From contig CAYPQD010000018.1 in assembly GCA_964412785.1 (NCBI GenBank), forward strand, positions 1 to 52,218: a stretch of 52,218 bases of DNA. The letters run 5' to 3'. The notes beneath the pieces are model-generated. The model saw only the letters and a list, made by a program, of their open reading frames with translations. It was not told the origin of the DNA and did not search any database. Source of the DNA: UBA5336 sp964412785. Its GTDB lineage: Bacteria; Pseudomonadota; Alphaproteobacteria; Caulobacterales; Hyphomonadaceae. Shown here piece after piece: positions 25,233 to 33,635 of this stretch. The position numbers and the translations under genes were made by a program. The first letter of the stretch is position 1; each line of letters starts with the position of its first letter.

Positions 25233-26662
25233 GCGCGCCTTCCCAGGGCCGCCAGAGCCGTTTCCTGGTCGGAGAAGGGAATGACCGTGTTGCCGACAAT
25301 CTGGCCGGTCTCATGGCCCTTGCCGGCGATCACGAGCGTATCGCCCGCCTGCAGCCCGGCGATTGCCGCCCGGATCGCCTCGCCCCGGTCTGCGATCTCG
25401 CTGGCACCAACGGCGCCCTGCAGCACCGCGGCGCGAATCGCAGCCGGGCTCTCGCTGCGCGGATTGTCGTCGGTGACGATCACCGCATCGCCATGGCGCA
25501 CGGCAACCTCGCCCATCATCGGGCGTTTCAGCGGATCGCGGTCGCCGCCGCAGCCGAACACCACGACCAGCCGGCCGCGCGTATGCGGGCGCGCTGCGCG
25601 CAGCAGCACGTCGAGCCCGTCGGGGGTGTGCGCATAATCGACGAACACCCCGGCGCCAGCGGTCGTCGTGCCGACGAATTCCATCCGCCCCCTGACCGGT
25701 TGCAGACGTTCCAGCCCGGCCGCCACGGTCTCGAACGGCAGGCCGAGGCTTAGCGCAAGGCCTGCCGCCGTCAGTGCGTTCAGTGCCTGGAACTCGCCGA
25801 TCAGCGGCAGCTCCACAGCCTGTTCGGCGCCCTGCCATCTCAGGAACAGGGACTGGCCTGTCGCCTTCGGCATCAGCTCCGCGATCTTGAGGTCGCGCCC
25901 GCGCCAGCCGACCGAGACGACCCTCAGCCCCGCCCGCTCCGCCGCCGCCTCGAACGGGCCGGCATGATCGCTGTCGGCATTCACCACCGCCGGCACCCCG
26001 CGCGGTGCCAGCGCGTCGAACAGGCGCAGCTTGGCGGCGAGATAGGCCTGCATGGTCGGGTGATAGTCGAGGTGATCCTGGGTGAAATTGGTGAAGCCGA
26101 CGGCAGACAGGCGCACCCCGTCCAGCCGGTACTGTGCCAGCCCGTGGGAGGAGGCTTCCATCGCGCAATGGCTGACCCCTTCGCGGGCCAGCGCCTGCAG
26201 GGTCTCGTGGATCGCGACCGGGTCCGGCGTGGTGTGGCCGAGGTCGATCCGCCCTGACGGCCCGATCGCGCCGAGCGTGCCCATGGAGGCCGCCTTCAGC
26301 CCGGCATGGGCCCAGACCTGACGCAGGAAATCGACCGTGGAGCTTTTCCCATTGGTGCCGGTGACGGCGACCATGTGGTCCGGCTGAAGGCCGTGATAGC
26401 GCGCCGCCGCCCTTGCAAGGGCGAGGCGGGGATTGTCGGTGAGAATCAGCGCCACCTGTCCGGTCTCCGCCGGCCGGTCGCTCACCACCGCAACCGCGCC
26501 CCGGTCGATCGCCTGGGCGATAAAGTCCTGCCCGTCGCTGGCCACGCCCCTGAGGGCGGCGAAAACATAGCCCGGCCGGACCTGGCGGCTGTCGGCGGTC
26601 AGGCCGGCCACTGTGCGCCGGCCATCCGGTCCCTCCAGCCCAAAGAGCTTTTCGAGCGTCAT
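25229..26662 (-). CDS. murE: UDP-MurNAc-L-alanyl-D-glutamate--2,6-diaminopimelate ligase
   Basis: The 477-residue Mur ligase adds the third stem-peptide residue. The P-loop VTGTNGKSSTVDFL, MEASSHGLAQYRLDG, FTNFTQDHLDYH, VFVDYAHTPDGLD and VFGCGGDRDPLKRP are present. The DDNPRSE motif near the C-terminus is the DNPR signature for meso-diaminopimelate specificity, as expected in a Gram-negative. The start ATG overlaps the ftsI stop (ATGA). Confidence 0.96.
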   Translation of the reverse strand: MTLEKLFGLEGPDGRRTVAGLTADSRQVRPGYVFAALRGVASDGQDFIAQAIDRGAVAVVSDRPAETGQVALILTDNPRLALARAAARYHGLQPDHMVAVTGTNGKSSTVDFLRQVWAHAGLKAASMGTLGAIGPSGRIDLGHTTPDPVAIHETLQALAREGVSHCAMEASSHGLAQYRLDGVRLSAVGFTNFTQDHLDYHPTMQAYLAAKLRLFDALAPRGVPAVVNADSDHAGPFEAAAERAGLRVVSVGWRGRDLKIAELMPKATGQSLFLRWQGAEQAVELPLIGEFQALNALTAAGLALSLGLPFETVAAGLERLQPVRGRMEFVGTTTAGAGVFVDYAHTPDGLDVLLRAARPHTRGRLVVVFGCGGDRDPLKRPMMGEVAVRHGDAVIVTDDNPRSESPAAIRAAVLQGAVGASEIADRGEAIRAAIAGLQAGDTLVIAGKGHETGQIVGNTVIPFSDQETALAALGRRA

Positions 26663-28332
26663 AGGCTTCTCCTGTCACCCGAGACCGCGCGCACCGGCGG
26701 CTCTCCGACCGGTCCGTCCCGGGCGATGTCCTCCTGCCGCGGCACGAGGCCGAGCAGCGGGGCGATCCGCTCCACTACCCGCCCCACGGCGGGGGCGGCT
26801 GTCCATGCCGCGCTTGTCCCGGTCAATGTGCCGTCAAGCTCGGCCGGTTTCGGTGCATCCAGTACCACGAGAATGGCAAATTCCGGGCGGTCGGCGGGGA
26901 ACACGGCGGCAAAGGAGGAGATGTTGATATCCTCTGCATAGCCACCGGCGACCGGCTTTTCCGCCGTCCCGGTCTTGCCGGCGACCTGATAGCCGGCAAC
27001 GTCGGCGCGTGTGCCCGTGCCCGTGCGCACCGTCTCGCGCAGCATCGCCGTGACAAGGCCGGTCGTCGGCGCGCCCATCACCCGGTCCGGCGTGCGGTCC
27101 TGGCCCAGCAACAGGGTTGGCGCCACCCGTTCGCCATTATTGGCAAAGGCGGCGAAGGCGGCGGTGAACGCGACCGGCGAGACGGCGATCCCGTGGCCAT
27201 AGGCGATCGTCGCCGAGCTCAGCGTGTCCCAGCGCCCAGGCAGCAGCGGCGCGGCGCTCTCGGCAAGCTCCACCGGCGCGCGATCGAACAGGCCGAGGGC
27301 CTGCAGGAAGTCCTGCTGGCGGCGGATGCCAAGCTCCAGCGCGATCCGCACCGTGCCGACATTGGAGCTGTGAACAATGATATCGCCCGGGCTTGCCCGG
27401 CCCGGCACGGGATGTCGGTCGAAGATGCGCTTGCCGGCGATGATCACCGGTTCGTGCACGTCAAAGCGGTCGGCCGGGTGCAGCACGCCGGCATCGAAGG
27501 CCGCCGCCACGGTCAGCGGCTTGAACACCGAGCCCAGTTCATAGACCGCACCGGCAGCCCGGTTGAGCCGCTCGCTGTTGCTGACATCGGCCGCCGCCCA
27601 GCGGTTGGGATCGACCGGCGGCCAGCTTGCCATGGCGAGCACCTCGCCCGTCGGCGCGTGCAGCACCACCCCGGCCGCACCGTCGACGTCATGGCGTGCC
27701 GCTGCGCCGGCAAGTTCCGCCTCCAGGGCAAACTGCACGCCGGAATCAAGGGTCAGCCGGAGCGGATCACCGCCCTCCGCAAGACGCCGGTCAAGCGCAA
27801 ACTCTATGCCGGCAAGCCCCTCGCCGTCGAGGTTTGCATATCCCAGAACATGGCCGGCGAGCACGCCTCGGGGATAGGCGCGGCTCGGCTCCTCGCGGAA
27901 GCCAAGCCCCTCAAGGCCGAGTGCGAAAACCGCCTGGCGCTGGCGCGGGGTCAGTCCCCGGCGTACCCAGACGAATGCGCGCGAGCGGTTCGACAGGCGC
28001 CCGGCCAGCTCCTGTTCGTCGAGGTCAGGAAAGATCCCGGCCAGCGCTGAGGCGACCTCGCCGGCATCCCAGATCGCGCGCGGGTCGGCGAACAGGGAAT
28101 AGACGGTCACCGATGTCGCCAGCAATTCGCCATTGCGGTCGAGAATGTCCGCCCGGCGGGGACGGGGGTCGAAGGCCACGGCAATGCCGTTGGTCTCAGC
28201 TGCTGGCGCATTCAGCGCAGTGTCGGTCGCCTTCAGCCCCAGCCCGGTGAAGAGGCCGACAAAGGCGAGCGCGACCCAGCGCGCCCGCCGCCCGCGCGAA
28301 TCCGGGGAGGGCTCGTGAGAGTGGGCGATCAT
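26659..28332 (-). CDS. ftsI: Septal peptidoglycan transpeptidase FtsI (PBP3)
   Basis: This 557-residue bitopic class B PBP crosslinks septal peptidoglycan with FtsW. It has an N-terminal transmembrane segment (residues ~18-34), a PBP dimerisation-type domain starting RADILDRNGELLATS, and the transpeptidase motifs SVFK (Ser268 nucleophile, Lys271), SSN (322-324) and KTGT (453-456). The ATG at 28332 overlaps the ftsL stop (ATGA). A much longer open frame upstream is a shadow of ftsL. Confidence 0.95.
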   Translation of the reverse strand: MIAHSHEPSPDSRGRRARWVALAFVGLFTGLGLKATDTALNAPAAETNGIAVAFDPRPRRADILDRNGELLATSVTVYSLFADPRAIWDAGEVASALAGIFPDLDEQELAGRLSNRSRAFVWVRRGLTPRQRQAVFALGLEGLGFREEPSRAYPRGVLAGHVLGYANLDGEGLAGIEFALDRRLAEGGDPLRLTLDSGVQFALEAELAGAAARHDVDGAAGVVLHAPTGEVLAMASWPPVDPNRWAAADVSNSERLNRAAGAVYELGSVFKPLTVAAAFDAGVLHPADRFDVHEPVIIAGKRIFDRHPVPGRASPGDIIVHSSNVGTVRIALELGIRRQQDFLQALGLFDRAPVELAESAAPLLPGRWDTLSSATIAYGHGIAVSPVAFTAAFAAFANNGERVAPTLLLGQDRTPDRVMGAPTTGLVTAMLRETVRTGTGTRADVAGYQVAGKTGTAEKPVAGGYAEDINISSFAAVFPADRPEFAILVVLDAPKPAELDGTLTGTSAAWTAAPAVGRVVERIAPLLGLVPRQEDIARDGPVGEPPVRAVSGDRRSL

Positions 28333-28637
28333 TCCGGCGCCTCCGCCGGCGGCGTGCCGCCCAGCATCCGCTCCAGCTCCGCCTCGCTGACGAACTGTTC
28401 CGGCCGGGGCGGGCCCATGCCAAGCTCCCGGCGCGCATATTCCTCGATCCACTCCCGGCGGCTCATATGGGCAAGTTCCGCCTGCAGAAGCGCCAGCTCC
28501 TCCTCGGCCGCGACGATCTCCGAGCCAAGGCGCTCTGCCTCGGCCACGGCTTCGCGCGCGCCATATTTCGCGCGATAGAGGCCGATGATCAGCAAGGCGA
28601 TGACGATCAGCCCGAAGATAAAAGCGCGCCGGCTCAT
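28329..28637 (-). CDS. ftsL: Cell division protein FtsL
   Basis: The product is 102 residues. After a short cytoplasmic start (MSRRA), one transmembrane helix (FIFGLIVIALLIIGLYRA) leads into a periplasmic coiled coil with heptad-spaced Leu/Ala (EAERLGSEIVAAEEELALLQ) and a tail ending PPAEAPE. Identity rests on topology and position between rsmH and ftsI, since FtsL sequences diverge. It overlaps both neighbours by ATGA. Confidence 0.88.
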   Translation of the reverse strand: MSRRAFIFGLIVIALLIIGLYRAKYGAREAVAEAERLGSEIVAAEEELALLQAELAHMSRREWIEEYARRELGMGPPRPEQFVSEAELERMLGGTPPAEAPE

Positions 28638-29629
28638 GTGGCAGGCTCCATCTCTTCAAGGTCCGGCAGGTCCAGGCCGGTGTCGACCTCCTTCTCGAAG
28701 GCCGGCGCCTCGGTGCGGATCGCCGCGCGCAGCTTGGCCGAGCGGGCCCGCGGATTGGTGGCGATTTCCGCCTCGCCGGGGATCACCGCCTTGCGGGTTA
28801 CCAGTTCGAAGCTCGGCACTGGCCCGGCCGCGCGTCCCGGCAGGTGGCGCGAGCCGCCGCCCGCGCCGCCGCTGCGCTCCTTCAGCGCCTGCTTGACCAG
28901 CCGGTCCTCCAGCGAGTGGAAGGTGACCACCACAAGCCGTCCGCCCGGCTGCAGCGCCCGTTCCGCCGCGGTCAGCGCGCGGGCCAGCTCGCCCAGTTCG
29001 TCGTTCACGAACATGCGGATTGCCTGAAAGGTTCGTGTTGCCGGATGGATGCGGCTGCCCCTGCGTCCGCCCAGCGCCCCCTCGACGAGGTCCGCCAGGT
29101 CGAGGGTGCGCGTGAACGGCGCCGACGTGCGGCGGGTGGCAATGGCGCGGGCGATGCGCCGCGACTGGCGCTCCTCGCCGAGGCGGAACAGGATCGTCGC
29201 CAGCGCCGGCTCTGGCATACGGTTGATGACATCGGCCGCCGACGCGCCCGACTGGCCCATGCGCATATCGAGCGGCCCGTCCTTCTGGAAGGAGAAGCCG
29301 CGCTCTGCCTCATCAATCTGGAAGGACGAGACGCCAAGGTCGAGGACGACGCCATCGACCAGCGGGTGGCCGGCATGGATCGCCAGGGCGTCGAGATGGC
29401 TGAAGCGCCCGAGAAGCGGGATCACCGACGCCATCCGCTCGCTGAGACGTTCAGCCCGCGCAATCGCGTCGAGGTCGCGGTCGATCGCCAGAACCCGGCA
29501 GTCGGCGGCCGCCGCGATCGCGCGGGTATAGCCGCCGCCGCCGAAGGTGCCGTCAAGGATGACGTCGCCATCGCGCGGCCCCAGATGCGCCAGCACCTCG
29601 TCAAGCAGGACCGGGGCATGCCCGCTCAT
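28634..29629 (-). CDS. rsmH: 16S rRNA (cytosine1402-N4)-methyltransferase
   Basis: The 331-residue SAM-dependent enzyme (MraW) methylates C1402 of 16S rRNA. Signatures are HAPVLLDEVLAHL at the start, the SAM motif ILDGTFGGGGYTRAI, LDLGVSSFQIDEAERGFSF, GPLDMRM, TRTFQAIRMFVNDELGEL and VVTFHSLEDRLVK. It overlaps mraZ upstream and ftsL downstream by ATGA, as is usual in the dcw cluster. Confidence 0.96.
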   Translation of the reverse strand: MSGHAPVLLDEVLAHLGPRDGDVILDGTFGGGGYTRAIAAAADCRVLAIDRDLDAIARAERLSERMASVIPLLGRFSHLDALAIHAGHPLVDGVVLDLGVSSFQIDEAERGFSFQKDGPLDMRMGQSGASAADVINRMPEPALATILFRLGEERQSRRIARAIATRRTSAPFTRTLDLADLVEGALGGRRGSRIHPATRTFQAIRMFVNDELGELARALTAAERALQPGGRLVVVTFHSLEDRLVKQALKERSGGAGGGSRHLPGRAAGPVPSFELVTRKAVIPGEAEIATNPRARSAKLRAAIRTEAPAFEKEVDTGLDLPDLEEMEPAT

Positions 29630-30129
29630 CCGATGCCTCCCGCGTTCTGCGCTGCCGGCAAGACCCCGCCAGCAACCACTTCACGGTAGGGCTCGGCAAG
29701 GGCGCGCAGCACCTCCGGATCGGACGCCGCGCTGGCCATCTCGCGATCATGGGCGGCGAACGCCTCCGGTGCCCAGACCTGGAAACTGTCGATCATGCCG
29801 GCGAACACGGCCCGGTCGGTGATGCGGGCATGCTCAAGAAAGGGCGCCGGCAGCTTGATCCGTCCCGTCTCATCCATCTTCAAATCGGCCGCGCGGGTGA
29901 ACACGCCATGGCGCAGGACCCGGCTCTCACGCGACTGGGGGTCAAGCTTCAGCAGGGTCGCCTTGTAGGTCTGCATCAGGGCCTCACCGCCACCTTCCAG
30001 GCACAGGGCGCCATCCAGCGATGGCCACAGGAATACCCGGCTGTCACCCGCAAGAGCCAAACGGAAGGCGGCCGGGATCGATACCCGGCCCTTCGCATCG
30101 ACAGCGCCCTCATAGGTGGAAACAAACAC
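29626..30129 (-). CDS. mraZ: Transcriptional regulator MraZ
   Basis: The product is 167 residues with two SpoVT/AbrB-like units. The first starts FVSTYEGAVDAKGRVSIPAA; the second has KMDETGRIKLPAPFLEH followed by VFAGMIDSFQVWAPEAF. MraZ forms rings that bind repeats upstream of its own gene and tune the dcw operon. The inferred start is GTG 30129, which gives the conserved F-x-S-T/N-x start; an in-frame ATG at 30171 would add 14 residues. Four candidate boxes lie 50-85 bases upstream. Confidence 0.92.
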   Translation of the reverse strand: MFVSTYEGAVDAKGRVSIPAAFRLALAGDSRVFLWPSLDGALCLEGGGEALMQTYKATLLKLDPQSRESRVLRHGVFTRAADLKMDETGRIKLPAPFLEHARITDRAVFAGMIDSFQVWAPEAFAAHDREMASAASDPEVLRALAEPYREVVAGGVLPAAQNAGGIG

Positions 30130-30179
30130 GGCCCGCCTTCGTGTTCCAATCAGCCCGATGGATTCAAACAACCCGAATT

Positions 30180-30214
30180 TGGGCTAACATGGAACAGCAT
30201 GGGCGCCAATGGGA
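30180..30214 (+). promoter_or_regulatory. Candidate MraZ operator: four TGGRN boxes at 10-bp spacing
   Basis: Upstream of mraZ the plus strand reads TGGGC (30180), TGGAA (30190), TGGGC (30200) and TGGGA (30210), each separated by exactly 5 bases. The known E. coli MraZ operator consists of TGGGN boxes with 5-bp spacers. Here the boxes read TGGRN on the strand opposite to mraZ, so orientation is a caveat. One box is degenerate (TGGAA). Confidence 0.55.
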
Positions 30215-30298
30215 AAACCTGACTCTCCTCCAAGAGTTCTCGGTTCGATTTGGCAGGTGATTGGAACAGGGGGCGAATACATGAGAACAAATGAAGAC

Positions 30299-30324
30299 GC
30301 CCCGGGCTGTGGATAGCCCGGGGC
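30299..30324 (-). terminator. Hairpin terminator between the S10 peptidase gene and mraZ
   Basis: A 10-bp perfect stem (30299-30308 with 30315-30324) has loop GTGGAT and lies 42 bases after the peptidase stop. On the minus strand it is followed by GTCTTCATTTGTTC, moderately T-rich. It would insulate the dcw operon from peptidase transcription. Confidence 0.65.
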
Positions 30325-30365
30325 ATGCGAGGTTCTGTGGTGGACCCGTGTGAAGGGTGCCGGCT

Positions 30366-31907
30366 CTATTCGTCGCTTCCGGCGCGGATGAAGTCGCGGA
30401 CGTCCTCGGACAATTGCGCAGCTTCGTCCTCGACCAGATACATCATGTGGCCGGCATCGTAATAGGTGTAGACCACCCGCTCTGGCAGCACGCCATTCTT
30501 CATGAACGCCATCTCCGCGCCGAAGAACGGTGTTGCCAGGTCGTACCAGCCCGACGCCAGCAGCACACGCAGCTCGCTATTCTCGCGCATACCCTTGCCG
30601 AGATGCGGCGCAACATTGACATAGGCCGGCCAGCCGCGCTCGCCCGTCCAGTTCCAGTTGCGGCCGGGATCGCTGGTCAGCACCCTGTATTCGCGTGTCC
30701 AGTCGACCTTGAGGTCGCGGCCGAGATAGCTGTTCACTGCCGCCACATAGGCGACATCGATGCCATAGCCCGAGGGGTCGTTTTCCGGGGTGTCGCTGAT
30801 GAATTCCGGGTCCACGCCGGTATAGCGGCTGTCGAAACGGCCGACATGCAGGCCCTCATCGCGCAGCAATTCCTTGCGGAACCGGGTCGGGTCGACGCGC
30901 AGGTTGGCCCGCAGGATCCAGTCGGGCGAGACGCCGATGAACTGCGACATGGCCTCGGCAAGCCCGCGCTGTGTCGGCGCGTCGATCCGATTGCCGCGGA
31001 TCAGCGCCGGAGCGAGCACGTCGATCGCAAAATCGCGCGCAGCCTCGGCGAACGCCTCGACATCGTCCCAGTCATCGCGGCTCACCCGGCCATGGTGCCA
31101 GGCCGTCGTCGCCAGGGTCGGGAAGAACGCAAGGTGCGCCGTGTCATTGCCGGGGGCGAAGCGCGCGGTCTGGAAATCGAGAATCGCCGAGACAAGGATC
31201 ACGCCATTGACCGCGATGCCGTTCCAGCCGCCCTGCAGCTTCTCCGTCACCGCCGCTGCCCGGGTCGTGCCATAGCTCTCCCCGGCCAGGTATTTCGGGC
31301 TGTTCCAGCGCTTGTGCTCGGTAATCCACAGCCGGATGAACTCCGCAACGCTTTCGGCATCCTCATCGACGCCCCAGAACGTCTTCGGGTCGGTTTCTCC
31401 GAGGGCGCGCGAATAGCCGGTGCCGACCGGGTCGATGAAGACCAGGTCGCTGACGTCGAGCAGGGAGTGGGCGTTGTCCACGATCGGATAGGGCGGCGCG
31501 CCGACATCGCTGGCATCCGACGGCGTGACCACCCGTTTCGGACCCCAGGCGCCCATGTGCAGCCAAAGGGACGCCGAGCCCGGCCCGCCATTGAACACGA
31601 AGGTAACCGGGCGCTGGTCACTGTCGGCCACGCCCTCCTTGAGATAGGTGATCGAGAAGACCGACGCGGTCGGCTTGTCCTTGTCGTCGCGCAGGAAGGT
31701 CTCGCCGGCGATCGCCCGGTAACGAACGGTCTGCGTGCCAAGCTCGAGGGAACCGCTGCTCTCGAACCGCTCTGGCTCTTCGGGCAGCGTCCCGGCAGCC
31801 GCAGCGGCCTCGCCCCCCGCAGCTGCCGCCTCCTCGGCGAAGGCCGCTGGGCCAGGCACGGCCGACAGGAGAAGCGCAAACACACCGGCCAGCACGACAT
31901 CACGCAT
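30366..31907 (-). CDS. Exported serine carboxypeptidase (peptidase S10 family)
   Basis: The product is 513 residues. A signal peptide (DVVLAGVFALLLSAVPGPAA, cut after AFA) precedes an Ala/Glu-rich linker and an alpha/beta-hydrolase peptidase. VTFVFNGGPGSASLWLHMGA is the oxyanion-region motif, YLAGESYGTTRAA contains the nucleophile Ser, LLASGWYDLATPF carries the Asp, and VYTYYDAGHMMYL the His. It would trim peptides from the C-terminus in the periplasm or outside. An ATG 33 bases upstream (31940) is the alternative start. It stands alone with a terminator at 30299-30324. Confidence 0.87.
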   Translation of the reverse strand: MRDVVLAGVFALLLSAVPGPAAFAEEAAAAGGEAAAAAGTLPEEPERFESSGSLELGTQTVRYRAIAGETFLRDDKDKPTASVFSITYLKEGVADSDQRPVTFVFNGGPGSASLWLHMGAWGPKRVVTPSDASDVGAPPYPIVDNAHSLLDVSDLVFIDPVGTGYSRALGETDPKTFWGVDEDAESVAEFIRLWITEHKRWNSPKYLAGESYGTTRAAAVTEKLQGGWNGIAVNGVILVSAILDFQTARFAPGNDTAHLAFFPTLATTAWHHGRVSRDDWDDVEAFAEAARDFAIDVLAPALIRGNRIDAPTQRGLAEAMSQFIGVSPDWILRANLRVDPTRFRKELLRDEGLHVGRFDSRYTGVDPEFISDTPENDPSGYGIDVAYVAAVNSYLGRDLKVDWTREYRVLTSDPGRNWNWTGERGWPAYVNVAPHLGKGMRENSELRVLLASGWYDLATPFFGAEMAFMKNGVLPERVVYTYYDAGHMMYLVEDEAAQLSEDVRDFIRAGSDE

Positions 31908-32003
31908 GACGCTGATACACCCCTGCAGTTCCTTTGCCATGACAACAGAGCCGCGCCGGCCCGCCCCGTCAAGTCAGGCGCCAGCGTGCAAGGCGCTGAT
32001 TCT

Positions 32004-33428
32004 TCAGAAGGGCGAGAATGGCGCGTTCGGATCGCGCGCCGGGGGCGTTGCTGATCCCTCGATGGCGGCCGGGAACCACACGCCAAAGGCGGAGCCGCAT
32101 CCGGGCCGGCTCTCGACGTTCAGCCCGCCGCGATGGCGCGCCATGATGTGCTTGACAATCGCAAGACCGAGCCCGGTACCCGGTATGTGGCTTGAGCGGC
32201 TTTCGTCGACCCGGTAGAAACGCTGGCCGAGCCGCGGCAGGTGCTCGCGCTCGATGCCACGCCCGGTATCGCTGACCCGCAGCCAGACACCCGCACCCGG
32301 TTCGCTGCGCCGCGGCGCCTGCAGGGTCATCCGCCCGGCATCCTCCCAGTCCCGGCCGGCGCGCCGCTCCGCCTCGCCAAGACTGGCGGCAAGGCCGAGC
32401 CGCACCTCCACGCGCGCACCCTCTCCGGAATACTTGATCGCATTGGTAATCAGGTTCTGCCCGACCTGAATCACCTCCTCCCGGTCGGCGATGATTGTCA
32501 GCGGCTGGTTCGGCATCTCGAACTGCACCTCGATGCCGCACCCGCCCGCCACCGGACGCAGCAGCGACACCACCCCGGCCATCTCCGCGCCGAGATCGAC
32601 CCGGTCGCGCGGCAGGCGGTGCTCGCTGAACTCGATGCGCGACAGCGACAGGAGGTCGGCGATCAGGCGGCGCATGCGTTCGGTCTGCTCGAACATGATG
32701 TCGAGAAAGCGGCCCCAGCTTTCGGGGTCGTCGCGCGCCGGCCCGCGCATCGTCTCGATGAACCCGGCCAGCGAGGTCAGGGGCGTGCGCAGCTCGTGGC
32801 TGGCATTGGCAAGGAATTCCGAGCGCGTGCGCTCCGCCCGTCGCACGCTGGAAAGGTCCTCCAGACAAACAAGTGCCCCGCCCGCCGGCGGCGGCAGGCC
32901 CGCCACATGGGCGCGCCAGACATCGTCGGCATGGCGCCCGCCGGCAATCTCCACCGGGCCGGGCCGCGCGCCTGAAAGCGCCGCCTCGATCGCGCCAAGG
33001 AGCTGCGGGTGACGCACCGCGGTCTCGGCCAGCGGCCGGCCGGACGGACGGACCTCGAATACCTCGCGGGCCGGATCGTTCTGAACATCGATCCGGCCGT
33101 CGGCGCCGATCACCAGCGTCGGGAAGGGCAGCTGGCGGGCGAGGCCGGCCAGCCCGTCACTGCGCGCTTCGTCTGGTGGCGCGCGTTTGGCCTCGCGGGC
33201 GTGTTCCGTCGCCACGGGTTCGGTCGAACCGACATAATAAGCAGCCGTCCCCGCCCCGATGACAAGGCAGGCCGTCACCGCCTCCACCCAGCCCAGCGTG
33301 CCGGACAGGGCAAGGATCATCAGCACCGCCATTGCCCCCAGCGCAACGACGCAGAGATCGCGCAGCCGCTCCCTCCGCTTGTGGCGCAGGCGTCGCAGTG
33401 CCGCGCTGTCTTCTACGCGCTCCGTCAT
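32004..33428 (-). CDS. phoR: Sensor histidine kinase, PhoR-like
   Basis: The product is 474 residues: two transmembrane helices near residues 26-66, a PAS-like domain (LPFPTLVIGADGRIDVQNDP onward), then HisKA with FLANASHELRTPLTSLAGFI (phospho-acceptor His211) and HATPase with QNLITNAIKYS (N box), RVSDTGRGIEREHLPRL, FYRVDESRSSHIPGTGLGLA (G2 box). Domain order and short periplasmic loop match PhoR, which senses phosphate through the Pst-PhoU complex. No phoB, pst or phoU gene lies next to it, so the PhoR name is by similarity only. It is transcribed divergently from the efflux operon. Confidence 0.78.
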   Translation of the reverse strand: MTERVEDSAALRRLRHKRRERLRDLCVVALGAMAVLMILALSGTLGWVEAVTACLVIGAGTAAYYVGSTEPVATEHAREAKRAPPDEARSDGLAGLARQLPFPTLVIGADGRIDVQNDPAREVFEVRPSGRPLAETAVRHPQLLGAIEAALSGARPGPVEIAGGRHADDVWRAHVAGLPPPAGGALVCLEDLSSVRRAERTRSEFLANASHELRTPLTSLAGFIETMRGPARDDPESWGRFLDIMFEQTERMRRLIADLLSLSRIEFSEHRLPRDRVDLGAEMAGVVSLLRPVAGGCGIEVQFEMPNQPLTIIADREEVIQVGQNLITNAIKYSGEGARVEVRLGLAASLGEAERRAGRDWEDAGRMTLQAPRRSEPGAGVWLRVSDTGRGIEREHLPRLGQRFYRVDESRSSHIPGTGLGLAIVKHIMARHRGGLNVESRPGCGSAFGVWFPAAIEGSATPPARDPNAPFSPF

Positions 33429-33579
33429 TTCGCTCGACCGGCTGCCCGTCCGTCCCGTAAGTGCGCCGCAATTGTGGCGCAAGCACCTCATCCGCCGGTA
33501 AGCAGCTTTCGTACACGCTTTCTGGTGTCCGCCGACAGGAGTGACCCGGGCATCCATATTGAGTTTCGATAATTCTTTG

Positions 33580-33608
33580 TTGACAGTCGGAATGTAGGGG
33601 CGTACAGG
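33580..33608 (+). promoter_or_regulatory. Possible sigma-70 type promoter of the efflux operon
   Basis: TTGACA at 33580-33585, 17-bp spacer, then TACAGG at 33603-33608. The -35 box matches consensus fully, the -10 box weakly. It lies 28 bases before the outer membrane factor start, in the divergent spacer with the PhoR-like kinase. Confidence 0.4.
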
Positions 33609-33635
33609 TCTGCGAGTTATGGGAGACGGAACGGG

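Noticed and set aside
26659..28659. A longer FtsI with over 100 extra N-terminal residues
   Set aside because: The extension is the ftsL region in another frame; the ATG at 28332 overlaps the ftsL stop and leads straight into the membrane anchor.
30357..32054. A 565-codon plus-strand frame across the S10 peptidase gene
   Set aside because: It is a GC-driven shadow; the minus strand carries the signal peptide and catalytic motifs.
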